Source: Leishmania infantum JPCM5
Taxonomy: Eukaryota > Euglenozoa > Kinetoplastea > Trypanosomatida > Trypanosomatidae
Length of the DNA: 64,000 nt
Direction: 5' to 3'
Assembly (NCBI RefSeq): GCF_000002875.2
Contig: NC_009420.2
Location: 618,001-682,000 of the forward strand
Part shown: positions 28,936 through 38,141 of the stretch, piece by piece
How the letters are laid out: the number at the start of each line of letters is the position of its first letter
Numbering within the stretch: position 1 is the stretch's first letter
The notes under the pieces: generated by a model
The model's input: the letters and a program-made list of their open reading frames with translations, nothing else
Databases searched by the model: none
What the model was told of the DNA's origin: nothing
Made by a program: the position numbers and the translations under genes

Positions 28936-31437
28936 TCAGCGAAAGGAAGTGATATCCTCGACAATAGCGTCCTCGTCCTCTTCCTCATCCGCGTCTGCAA
29001 AGGGTGCGGCTGCGCCATCGACGGTCACATCCCCCACACTCCTGCGGCACGATTCTTTGGGGAAGTCGCCTGGAAGCGGAAGCATATCATCACGCAGGTG
29101 CCTCGCACGTCGCAGCAGTTGTGCCCGCTGCTCCGCCAGTGTCTGCAATTCGCTCGACTCGAAGTTCAGCGCATCTTTGACCTCTTCGTAGGTGTAGTTG
29201 TCGAGCTCCTCAAGTTCCTTTGGCGTGAGCTCTCGGTGCTGGCACAGTCTGCGAAGCCGCGAAACTCGCTGGCGGCGAAAGTATGGCCAATCGCGCTCAA
29301 CGAACGGCTGCCAAACGGCGCCGAGGTGCTGCGAGTAGAACGGCGGGATGGTCACCTCGCGAACGGAGCCGACGGCGAGGTTGGACAGGGCAAAGGGCCC
29401 GAACGAGATGCGTCCGCCACGCTCCACCGTGCGGCCGAGATGCTGCATCAGGTGCGCGATGGGCATCGATTCGCCACGCACCTTGACCTTGACCGAGTAG
29501 CGCGACTTGGTGGCAGGGTTGACGAAGAACTCTGCGTTGCGATAGAGGCGCCCGTTGATGTGAATACCCTCTGTGTTGAGCTTGTGCACAAGGACAGGGT
29601 CAAAGGCTGGCCGGACGCGCAGCAGGTAGGTCCTCTGCACCATCGACTTGGGGTTCTCCAAGAAGCGCGAAAGCTCACCGTCGTTCGTGAGGAGGAGGAT
29701 GCCGTGAGCCCGCATGGGCAGCGAGCCGACCGGGACCAGGTGGTCCATACCGAGGATGCGCGCATGCTTGGTGATGAGAGTGCGCCCCGCTGCATCGTTG
29801 CGGGAGACGATTACGTGGGCTGGCTTATGGTATATCCACAGCCGCGGCGGCGCAAAGCGCAAGCGGGACTGGTGCCCGGCAACGTGCACGTCGTCCTGTG
29901 CCTGCACTAGACGGAATGGGTTGCGTTCCGTCACGTTGTTAACACGCACCTGCCCACTCGCGATGATGGCGGCCGCCTCGCGTCGACTGCAGAAGCCGGC
30001 TCGAGGTAAGGTGCGCAGGAGGTGCACGAAGCCAGCCCGCTCAACCCCTTCGGCCGAGACGCTCGCACCGTCCCCCGTCCCGAAAACTGAGGCGCGGCGT
30101 CCGGTGTTGGCGGCGATGGCAACCAAGCGACGCAGTGGATCGTGCGGGGAGGCGCCCGGCACGGAGTCGTCGGTGCCGCTCACGGCCTGCATTGCATTGG
30201 CAACCCGGGCAGGTGCCACCCCGTCTTGCAGAATGGCCCTGTCGCAGGTCCCACGTCGTGCATCGTCCCACGCCGCGTCGCCCAGCAGCGTTGCCTTCTC
30301 TTCCTCCTCTTCTTCCTTCGGCACCAGATCAGCCAAGGTAGTGGCGGCAGCGCCGCTGCGCAGCTGTGCAACTTTGCGCTGCAAGGCGGCCGGCGTTGGT
30401 TGCAACGTTGCAACTCGACCGCCAGCCTCCACCCCCGCGGCTTCGCCTTGCTGAGCCAGCATGAGAAGCTCCCCGGCGGGGCGGTGGCGAAGCCGCTGCG
30501 GCAGAAACGTCTCGCTGCGCTCCTCTCGCAGCTTTCTCGCCCTGAGCTCCATCAGCCGCTCTCGCAGCATGTCAGTCAGCTGCACAGGGGTGTCCCCAAA
30601 CTCTCGATACGCCCCAGCATCGCCGCGGTCGCCCTCAATCGTTTGGTCGGCCGGTGCCGCGTTGCTCTCCGTTGCCAGGTGAAGCCCGCCGTGTCGGCGC
30701 GCATTTCCACCGGTGAGCTTGAGGATGTCTGGGGAGTCGCGCTCCGCCGCGTCGCGGGCGCTGCCGTATGCGCCGCTCCTCAGCTTGTCCGACATGCCGC
30801 CGCGTACGTCAAGGCTACCCTCGTCGAAAAACGACCCGAGTCCGCTCTCCCGCCGCTCCCTCTCAGCACGCTTCCCCGGCGTCACAATGCCATCGGCGTT
30901 CACCTCATGCGTTGTGTCGTGCCAGCGGCGAGCACGACTCTCCTCGGCGGCCTCTGCGGATGCTGGGACGGCTTTGAGGTGCGCCATTGCACGAGGAAAG
31001 TACTTCTCCACGTCGGCTATGTCCTCTGCCGCGCTAATGTCGAGCGAGTGCGGCAGAGGCGCTGCATCGACATCGGGAAGGGTCGCTGGCTGTGGCGACG
31101 ACGGAGAGGAGCGAGTCGTGATACGCCGTGGCGGGCGCCGTTCCCTCCGGAGACGGCGACGTGAGCCTCCGCGGCGCTCTCTGCGACTTTCCTGAGACGA
31201 AGAGGAGCGACGGGGCTCACCTGCAATGTTACTGGAGCTTCCCTGGCTGTTCGTGGCGTTGTCCCGAGGGCTCGCAGTCTGCGCAGTGGAACTTGGGAGA
31301 GGTGTTTCCGCTCCTCTCGTAGTGCCCCACCGCACTGATGCTGCCCCTCCAAAGTGCAACCGACACACGGTGCGGTCTGCGAGGCAGCACCTTGCTGCCT
31401 GCCTTGGGAGCAGCGCAGATAGCAGCGACGACCGCAT
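28936..31437 (-). CDS. Pseudouridine synthase-like protein (RsuA/RluB family) with degenerate catalytic motifs
   Basis: This 833-residue protein has an N-terminus like a mitochondrial presequence (basic, Leu/Ala/Arg-rich, few acidic residues). A disordered Ser/Arg/Ala-rich region of about 450 residues follows, including a Glu run. Then come an S4-type RNA-binding domain (about 470-525, LPRAGFCSRREAAAII) and an RsuA/RluB-type pseudouridine synthase fold (about 535-720). In active enzymes motif II is GRLD followed by about four residues and GLLLxTxDGE. Here it reads VGSLPMRAHGILLLTNDGE, putting Pro574 where the catalytic Asp should be. The later basic motif (usually GRNRQVRRM) is GESMPIAHLM at about 654-664. 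The fold is clear, but the protein is probably not an active synthase. By analogy with the many degenerate enzymes retained in kinetoplastid mitoribosomes, it may be an RNA-binding assembly or structural factor (inference). The ATG at 31437 is 32 nt from a strong acceptor signal. Confidence 0.85.
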   Translation of the reverse strand: MRSSLLSALLPRQAARCCLADRTVCRLHFGGAASVRWGTTRGAETPLPSSTAQTASPRDNATNSQGSSSNIAGEPRRSSSSQESRRERRGGSRRRLRRERRPPRRITTRSSPSSPQPATLPDVDAAPLPHSLDISAAEDIADVEKYFPRAMAHLKAVPASAEAAEESRARRWHDTTHEVNADGIVTPGKRAERERRESGLGSFFDEGSLDVRGGMSDKLRSGAYGSARDAAERDSPDILKLTGGNARRHGGLHLATESNAAPADQTIEGDRGDAGAYREFGDTPVQLTDMLRERLMELRARKLREERSETFLPQRLRHRPAGELLMLAQQGEAAGVEAGGRVATLQPTPAALQRKVAQLRSGAAATTLADLVPKEEEEEEKATLLGDAAWDDARRGTCDRAILQDGVAPARVANAMQAVSGTDDSVPGASPHDPLRRLVAIAANTGRRASVFGTGDGASVSAEGVERAGFVHLLRTLPRAGFCSRREAAAIIASGQVRVNNVTERNPFRLVQAQDDVHVAGHQSRLRFAPPRLWIYHKPAHVIVSRNDAAGRTLITKHARILGMDHLVPVGSLPMRAHGILLLTNDGELSRFLENPKSMVQRTYLLRVRPAFDPVLVHKLNTEGIHINGRLYRNAEFFVNPATKSRYSVKVKVRGESMPIAHLMQHLGRTVERGGRISFGPFALSNLAVGSVREVTIPPFYSQHLGAVWQPFVERDWPYFRRQRVSRLRRLCQHRELTPKELEELDNYTYEEVKDALNFESSELQTLAEQRAQLLRRARHLRDDMLPLPGDFPKESCRRSVGDVTVDGAAAPFADADEEEDEDAIVEDITSFR

Positions 31438-32338
31438 ACGCCCACTGTCAGTGTCTTTGTTATGAGAGCTGGGAGAAAGGAGACTAACGTGTGAGACACA
31501 GACACAGAAGCCACCCTCACCTTCTGAGAACGGCAGTTTGCGTGGGTGTGTTGGGTGTGCGGATTCCATACAGACCCTTGGGCCGAAGAAAAAAAAAATG
31601 AACGAAAAAAAGGGCCGTGCAACGACGACGCCAACGTGCGTTTTTGGTGTCGGCGCATAATCAGAGAGTAAACCAGAGACACAGAAGTGGAGGTGAACAG
31701 GCGGTGCGGAGAGGCAGGGGGGTTGCACAAGAATGAATAGGCCAAACAGACGAAAGAAAGCGGGACAGCCACCTCATGGAACACATCGAGAGGAGGAGCC
31801 GGGCGGACGGAGAAGGGCGCTGGCGCGTCCAACGCTGCTGGGAGAATGGGGGAGGATTGGGAAGGGAGAGAGAGAGTCATGTGTGTCCTCGAACGCACCG
31901 GCCATGACCATCCGCTCTCTCTCCCTCAGCCAACGCCTCAGCACTGGCATGCCGGCATTGCCTCTTTCCCGTTTCACCTGCCTTTGCTGGTTTCCTGTTG
32001 TCCAAGGTCTGCCTCTTTTTTTCGGGGAAGTGTGGGAAAAGGGGGAGGGGGGGCATCTCCTCACCTCCTGTTTCGTCGTTAGTCAACAGGGAAGGGGAGC
32101 CGAAAACGCGCTGCTGGTGAGTTGCACCGCTAAGCGAGCCACGCACCACCTTCTCCTATTCCTGCGTAGTGGCGGAGGGCAGTGACGAGGAAGCGATAGA
32201 TGCAGGGTAGTGATCCAAAAAAAAAACACAGTGCAACCGCCATCCTATCGCCAGCTGCGATGGCGGGCAGAGAGTTCTCGCATGTCCTCCTTGCATACGC
32301 CGCGCGACACGACCACAGTTTCTTTCAGGTTTGCATGC
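31438..32338. other. Spacer between QNG1 and the pseudouridine synthase-like gene
   Basis: About 0.9 kb, probably the QNG1 3' UTR and the leader of the next gene. No gene seen. Confidence 0.6.
31469..31486 (-). promoter_or_regulatory. Predicted spliced-leader acceptor for the pseudouridine synthase-like gene
   Basis: Minus-strand CTCCTTTCTCCC is followed at once by AG (31469-31470), about 32 nt before the ATG. It supports the start at 31437 and excludes the upstream part of the open frame. Confidence 0.6.
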
Positions 32339-33976
32339 TCAGTACATGATGGTTCGGCACAGATGATGGCGCGCCTCACTTGGGAGCATATAGCGTCCCA
32401 CGTACCACAATGCGTAGTCGAGGTGGATCACACTGCACAGCCTCTTCACTGGTAGCTGCGCCGGGGCCCCTGGCACCTCTGCTGCCGTGGAGCCAGGCTC
32501 CCTTGCAAGCGACGACTGTCGCTGCGGCGGTGTGTTGAGAAACTGCAAGAGACGCTCTGCGGCGATCAAGGTTGCCACGCGGATGGACACCTCCTCTGCC
32601 GAGCCCGGCAGTAGGAGAACGTGCCTGTCCACAATGCGAGCGAGGTGGTCGTCGTAGACTAGCAGTCCCGCTGCGCGCAGCGCCTTGGGAATTTGATAAT
32701 CGCAGCAGATGGACAGCTTTGCGCTGTCGGCGAAGACGCCGGAGAGCGACGATTCCGGCTCTGTCGTGCGGGACTCGGCACCGGAGCGCGCGATGCGAGC
32801 GGCTCGATCCGTCAGCCAGGAGTTCGCAGGGGCGGAAGGCGGAGGTTTAGAGAGCGGCGATTTTGAAGAAGCGCTGCTCGCAGCCTGGTACCGCCACAAC
32901 GCCGGCAGCGCTTGCTCGATCGCCAACGCCGTCAGCTGGCTGAGCTTCAACACTGGCACAATGCACACATCTGGGGAGGTCTCGCCGGTATTCCCGCCAA
33001 GGCAGCCAGGCCCTTCCACAGGCACACGCGCAAAGTCGGCATATCGTGGGTGAAGCCGCACGAGGGTCGGCACAAATCCACAAGGCGCCGTGGCGGCCGC
33101 CGCTGCGTCAGGCGCGAAAAGGAAGCCGCCACACGCGCGAAGCAATTTGTAGTATGACGTTTGGCGCGCGACCAAAGCATCGGCCAGCGACAGCAGAAGC
33201 TCGACGCGCTCGCGGGTGCACGGCATCCACAGCGGGGTGACGCCGTCCTGCTCGCATCCGAGGAAGCATACGCGCAGCGCACTCGTTGCCGCCGCCGTAT
33301 CCCCACGAAAGCGCTGAAGGAATTCAGGGCAAAACCACGGAAGGCGGTGCACCTCCACAGCGCGGCGGAGGAGATACATCATAGCTGCGGAGCCCCGCAG
33401 CAGCGTCGGAGCAGCGGCAGCGGCCGTTGGTAGTGTGCCAAGTTCCTTTGGGGCTGCGCTCGGCGGCTCGGTGAATAACTCTACGACCGCACCGATATCA
33501 GTTGTGCCTCCATTCCCCAGTGCCGACGCCACGCTCGGCGGATCAACAGCAGCGTAAAACCCTGCAAACCCTGTCACCTCCTCTCCTACGCTAGCGATGG
33601 CGGTCCCGCCAGCCTCGCACGGCACCTCGGCCCAGTGGCAGAAGTCGATTGCCACCACCATACCAAGGTAGTTCACCACTGCCGCCTCATCAAACCGCAG
33701 CGACTCGGGCACGCTCAGCAGCCAGTGGTTCGTTATCGCGGAAGAGCGCGTGTCCACATTTTCGCCCACGGCTGAGTGCTTGGAGTACAGCTGGTTGTGA
33801 ATGCAGTTGAGGATAGCGTCGAGGACGTCTGAACTCTGTTGGGCGAGGCTTGCCGCCACCGGTGGGACGGTGGCATGCAGAACGGTGAGAGGCACGTCGG
33901 AGCGCTGGCCGTAGAGACGGCAAATGGAGCTGCGCACAGACTCACCCGTGTAAGAAGGGGGCACGCTGTGCGCCAT
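32339..33976 (-). CDS. QNG1: Queuosine 5'-phosphate N-glycosylase/hydrolase (DUF2419, queuosine salvage)
   Basis: This 545-residue protein carries the conserved features of the DUF2419/QNG1 family. N-terminal signals are the NHWLLSVPESLRFDEAAVV region (FxxxW-type) and later PRYADF and LKLSQLTALAI. The diagnostic block Asp426-Tyr-Gln-Ile-Pro-Lys is followed by LRAAGLLVY, an SAEEVSIRVATLIAAERL helix and a C-terminal LDYALWYVGR...RHHLCRT motif. The enzyme releases queuine from queuosine 5'-phosphate so that tRNA-guanine transglycosylase can place it in GUN-anticodon tRNAs. It is longer than most homologues (about 340 residues), with Ala/Ser/Pro-rich insertions around residues 175-200, 365-415 and 480-505 that spare the conserved blocks. 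The start at 33976 is chosen because a strong acceptor lies just upstream and the longer frame crosses it. Confidence 0.9.
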   Translation of the reverse strand: MAHSVPPSYTGESVRSSICRLYGQRSDVPLTVLHATVPPVAASLAQQSSDVLDAILNCIHNQLYSKHSAVGENVDTRSSAITNHWLLSVPESLRFDEAAVVNYLGMVVAIDFCHWAEVPCEAGGTAIASVGEEVTGFAGFYAAVDPPSVASALGNGGTTDIGAVVELFTEPPSAAPKELGTLPTAAAAAPTLLRGSAAMMYLLRRAVEVHRLPWFCPEFLQRFRGDTAAATSALRVCFLGCEQDGVTPLWMPCTRERVELLLSLADALVARQTSYYKLLRACGGFLFAPDAAAAATAPCGFVPTLVRLHPRYADFARVPVEGPGCLGGNTGETSPDVCIVPVLKLSQLTALAIEQALPALWRYQAASSASSKSPLSKPPPSAPANSWLTDRAARIARSGAESRTTEPESSLSGVFADSAKLSICCDYQIPKALRAAGLLVYDDHLARIVDRHVLLLPGSAEEVSIRVATLIAAERLLQFLNTPPQRQSSLAREPGSTAAEVPGAPAQLPVKRLCSVIHLDYALWYVGRYMLPSEARHHLCRTIMY

Positions 33977-34678
33977 TTGGAGGATGGGAGGTGACACAGA
34001 GGATAGAGAGACGGCAGGAGGGTGCAATCGGGAGGTCGGCCTCCCTCCTGCTGTTGCCTTGAACCTAAGAAGGAAAAGGGAAGATTGCGCGGAGGGCATG
34101 GAGATGAGGGAAGCAAGTTCGCACGAGAGAGGAATCATCCGTGCCAACCGCCTTGAACGGGCTTCGATGTGCACACACGCGCGCGCAGAAAACGGTGCCG
34201 CCTGATGCACACGGCATGCATAGAAAACAGCTTGACAGGAGGAATTTGGGTGGTGGTGATGCCAGCCATAGAAGCCAACATTGAGAACAGCCACTCGCAC
34301 GGCGTTCAGTGAGCCATCGTATAATTCGTGAAGACCCCCAACGCTTCATCGGACGCTCTCGCTATCTACCTCTACCTCTCGATCTCTGTGCCGGTGACTA
34401 GGTCTCCGTGGATTGGTGGGTACTTGCTTACCCATGCAGCCAATGGCGGGAGGTGCGGACGCAGAGGTGAAGGGAAGCGAGCAAGGAGGAGGGGAGAAAG
34501 AGACAACACATACAAAGAGAGATGCTGTACATTGACGATTGCGCTCTTATCGTATATATGTTTGCGTTCCTTTTTGCTTCCCCGTCGGCGCCCCTTTGAT
34601 CCCGCTACTAATGCATACGGGGCAGAGGGACGGTGCCTGAGGGTGGGGAAGGGGAGGGGGGATGTAGCGCGTCGTCTT
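33977..34678. other. Spacer between the IQ-motif gene and QNG1
   Basis: About 0.7 kb, holding the QNG1 acceptor and the 3' region of the upstream gene. No gene seen. Confidence 0.6.
34065..34082 (-). promoter_or_regulatory. Predicted spliced-leader acceptor for QNG1
   Basis: Minus-strand CCCTTTTCCTTCTTAG, with the AG at 34065-34066, about 90 nt before the chosen ATG. This is one of the clearest acceptor signals in the window and argues against the upstream in-frame starts. Confidence 0.65.
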
Positions 34679-37528
34679 CTACGCCTCCGCGGCGGACTCA
34701 TCCGCAGATGGGTGAGCCGTGCAGCGCAGTACGTCGATGGAGCTTCTCTGCACAGCCTCGTTGGTCAAGAGCTCTCTGCGATTTGTGTACTCTCGCAGCA
34801 GCAACCGCTCCGCGGCATCCCACCACTCCCCAGGATGCACCATTCTGCACGTGGAGGTAGACACCGGAGTTGACGGAGAGGATCCTGCACACGCGACGGC
34901 GACACCGACAGAGCTGGCGGCTGCATCGAGAGCCTGCGGACCAGCGCCGCTGTATGCACGCCGTCGCATTAGCGATGGCATGAAATCCTGCAAGAGATAG
35001 GACGAGCCGCCAGGAACAAGGTGTGATTCGAGACCCCGTCTCACCCGCATCGGCAGTGGTGATGACGGCAACGAGGCGCCAGTCTGGTACGCCGCGTCAG
35101 CTTCACCAGGCGTCTCGCCCTGCCGGCCAGCAGCGGTCACAAGCGCTTCGACTCCCGTCGAGGAGAGAAACTCGCACCAGTAGGGGCCGACCTCATCTGC
35201 GCTGGAGGCCAGCCGCCGACTCCACTCCGCAGCGAGGGCAATGCCTATCGTGCTACCGTGCCGTGAAGCCGTGTGCGATGACCCGCACGTAGGATCAGCG
35301 CCACCAGCGCGCCGCGTCGTCTGTGCGGGAGCATGGTAGAGAGCCTCAGTTGCAGGATTCGCGAAGCCGTCGCGCATGAGTCCCGCCGAGGGCGCTGCAC
35401 GCGGCGGTGACAGCATTGACCTCGAAACACCCGCTGGTGACAGCACCTGACTTGGCGTGCGCGCTGCAGCCTTAAGGCTGCATTTGTGCTCCTCCAGCGC
35501 CACAGGCAGCACTGATTCCGCCGCACCGCCGCTGTCGTGTACCGCTCCAATAAGGCATCGGCGCAGCTCGGTCGCAGCGCACGCGACGCGTCCGGCCACA
35601 AGAGGTCTGCACGTTTTCATGGCTGAGGTGGTGGTAAAGCAGGACAAGTCGGCGTCCCCTCGTGCTAGCCCTTGGTAGTGGAACCCGAGGTTCAGAAGCG
35701 GAGCCACTTGCGCTGCAAAGAGGAAGCCGTGCACGCGCAGCTCCTGTTGCATTTCCAGGGTGCTTCTGCGGATGTCGTGTAGATGCTGCACGGTGCAGCG
35801 CACACTTGGATCGGCAATACGCGGGTGTCGCAGAAATGTCAAGGCCGAAGCGAAGGCATTGGCATAGCTCAGCGAGCAGGCAGCTTTGGCTGCAGCCTCG
35901 GTCGGCGCCATCTGCAGCTGGCCTGGAGGCGCGGCAAGCGCACCCGCCTCAGCCTCCAGCAGTCCGGCGGCGTCCGGAGCTGCGCGTCGCCCATCGGAGC
36001 TGCTGCTGAAGAGGGACGAGGCAGAGTGCAGCGACGGCGCCTTCAGCTCCTTGAGAAGGCGCCACTCCTCCGGGGAAAATAAGAGGCGGTACTCGCCTAG
36101 GCGCAGAGCCGCGTCGATGTCAAAGCGGCCGCCATCCTCCTCCTTGCCAACAAGCCAGCCGCTACCGACGGCCTGCAATAGGCTCGAGTCCAGTTGTGCT
36201 GGTGAGCCCCAGCCCTTGATGCACCCGTCGACGGTGGCGGTCGCCGAGAACGGCGACGACTCTGGTGGCAGCGGTGATGCCACGGCGTCACCGCGCAGCG
36301 CAACAGAATCTGCTGTGGCGCTATTCAGTCTTGCAGAAGATGTCCTCGTACCCCAGATCACGGGCAACGTCTCGGTTGACAACAGACCGTGATGCGGGTA
36401 CAGAGGGATGCGCCGAATCGACACGCCGGCATCCCACATACGAGGGTCGTTAAAGAAGGCCTGGTGACAGCAGACCAAGAAGACGAAGTGCCGCCGCAGC
36501 AGATCGCGACGCTCCACGGCCTCCTGACGCCACAGCACCTCGCGCAGTTGTCGGTCGTGAATGTGCCGAATCGACGCGGTGCAGCGCAACGTTGTCGGAC
36601 ATGCCGGGTCGAGCACGGTAGAGGTGATCGGCTGAAACAGCTTCACTCGGTGCGCCTCGACAAGGCGACTGCTCGCGCACATGCGCAGCGACGCCTGAAT
36701 GGAGCAGAGAGCAGCGTCCAGCTCGGCGGCGCGAATGGGATCGAACTCGTAGCTTGGCCGTACGCTGCTATGGATGGAAAGATGCCGGTGATGAAGCTGG
36801 CGCGTCTGTAACCAGCGCCGGAGGGCCTGCTGTATGACCCGTGCGGCTGTGCCTTTACGGAGTTGCTCAGCCCGCTCTTTGCGGTCGACCTCCGCACGAA
36901 GACGGCGCAAGAACCGCGACTCTAACACAGGGGCAGCGTCGGCATGCACGCCTTCAGTGCTTGAGTTGCCAGACATGCTCAGGAGCACGGGCACCACAGG
37001 GACAGTCCGCTGGAGGTACTGGTGCATCAAGAACCAGCGCGCAGCGCGCTGCACGCGATTCAGCGCGACCTCCTCAGAAATGCTGCGCACCGAGCGCGAA
37101 GCGTGCACTGAATGTCGCAGAGCGGTGGTTGGCATCGCTGGCCCACCACAGGCTGTGGCGGAAGAGGAGGCGTGGCGGCGGGCCGAGGGCAATGCAGACG
37201 CAGCGCCATGACGGCCACGGGCAACCGAATTTGTCTTTGTCGATTTGTGAGAGCGAGAAGACGCTGCGCCTGCGTTCCTCCGTTCATGATGAGGCGCCTT
37301 CTTTGAGTTTTGGCGTGCGCGCGAGTTAGCTGAGGCGGGTTGCGAGGTCGCGGCAGGCATCTCGGACGGCCGCGGCGATGAGGCGATCGCCGTCACGGTG
37401 GCATGAAGAGAGCTACGGCCTTGCTCATTTGAGGTGCGATTGCGCAGCTGCTGGCGCTTCGAGGAGCCGTCTCTGCTAGCGAGAATCTTTTCTCGAGGCT
37501 GGGAAGCAGCTACAGCCAAAGACGACAT
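34679..37528 (-). CDS. Large hypothetical protein with IQ-like motifs
   Basis: This 949-residue protein is not recognised as a whole. Its first ~150 residues are Ser/Ala/Arg-rich and probably disordered. Three IQ-like helices follow: VQRAARWFLMHQYLQ (about 155-170), IQQALRRWLQTR (about 230-245, the best match to IQxxxRGxxxR) and SIQASLRMCASSR (about 275-290). IQ motifs bind calmodulin or related light chains. The remainder has helical segments mixed with low-complexity Ala/Ser linkers and no recognisable catalytic domain. Trypanosomatid proteins of this kind are often cytoskeletal or flagellar, but nothing here proves that. The ATG at 37528 lies downstream of a good acceptor signal. The longer frame (to 37702) would cross it. 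Confidence 0.75.
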   Translation of the reverse strand: MSSLAVAASQPREKILASRDGSSKRQQLRNRTSNEQGRSSLHATVTAIASSPRPSEMPAATSQPASANSRARQNSKKAPHHERRNAGAASSRSHKSTKTNSVARGRHGAASALPSARRHASSSATACGGPAMPTTALRHSVHASRSVRSISEEVALNRVQRAARWFLMHQYLQRTVPVVPVLLSMSGNSSTEGVHADAAPVLESRFLRRLRAEVDRKERAEQLRKGTAARVIQQALRRWLQTRQLHHRHLSIHSSVRPSYEFDPIRAAELDAALCSIQASLRMCASSRLVEAHRVKLFQPITSTVLDPACPTTLRCTASIRHIHDRQLREVLWRQEAVERRDLLRRHFVFLVCCHQAFFNDPRMWDAGVSIRRIPLYPHHGLLSTETLPVIWGTRTSSARLNSATADSVALRGDAVASPLPPESSPFSATATVDGCIKGWGSPAQLDSSLLQAVGSGWLVGKEEDGGRFDIDAALRLGEYRLLFSPEEWRLLKELKAPSLHSASSLFSSSSDGRRAAPDAAGLLEAEAGALAAPPGQLQMAPTEAAAKAACSLSYANAFASALTFLRHPRIADPSVRCTVQHLHDIRRSTLEMQQELRVHGFLFAAQVAPLLNLGFHYQGLARGDADLSCFTTTSAMKTCRPLVAGRVACAATELRRCLIGAVHDSGGAAESVLPVALEEHKCSLKAAARTPSQVLSPAGVSRSMLSPPRAAPSAGLMRDGFANPATEALYHAPAQTTRRAGGADPTCGSSHTASRHGSTIGIALAAEWSRRLASSADEVGPYWCEFLSSTGVEALVTAAGRQGETPGEADAAYQTGASLPSSPLPMRVRRGLESHLVPGGSSYLLQDFMPSLMRRRAYSGAGPQALDAAASSVGVAVACAGSSPSTPVSTSTCRMVHPGEWWDAAERLLLREYTNRRELLTNEAVQRSSIDVLRCTAHPSADESAAEA

Positions 37529-38141
37529 CAAGTCATTCGCGGCTCCGTGGTTACAGTAAGGATAGCGCGAGCACGTCTGCTGGATAGTGGTTGGGGGTCC
37601 CGCGAAGGCCTCAAGCCTTGTCCTTGGTCTGCTGGGCTCGAGAAGCGTGGAGAAGGGGAAGAGAAGAGGCAAGGTGGACAAATGAACATGCGACAGGCAC
37701 ACGCTGCACGATCAGCACAGCCTCTTGGCTAGGGGGGGGGGGGCTCTTGCGCGCCAGCGATTCGAGCACGCGTACATAGAGAGAAAGAGAGAGACGCGCA
37801 CATTTTGAAGCTCAAAACGCCCCGTTAGTTCGCTTGCGCTTCGGCTTGGCATCCGCATGCAGTTCACCAAACTACCCGGGGCAGGAGAAGCATGCGTGCG
37901 CATTGCCAAGGAAGTACCGCGTCACACGAGTCCAACCGCGCCTGCAAAGCATCTTTTGATCTTCTCGAGTTAATGACGTTGCGAAGAAAGCGACGGTGTT
38001 CGCTCAAGAGACAACCACACACGAACACACAAAGCCTATGCTCTCGCACAGGCACACACACACACACACAGAGAGACGCACACATTACCTGCAGCCCGTC
38101 TACCAGCACGCCACAAAAGGCACTCGCGCTGCGCACATCCC
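37529..38141. other. Spacer between ATP23 and the IQ-motif gene
   Basis: About 0.6 kb containing a CA repeat and the acceptor signal above. No gene seen. Confidence 0.6.
37637..37676 (-). promoter_or_regulatory. Predicted spliced-leader acceptor for the IQ-motif gene
   Basis: Minus-strand tract GCCTCTTCTCTTCCCCTTCT is followed by the first AG at 37637-37638, about 110 nt before the ATG. Confidence 0.5.
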
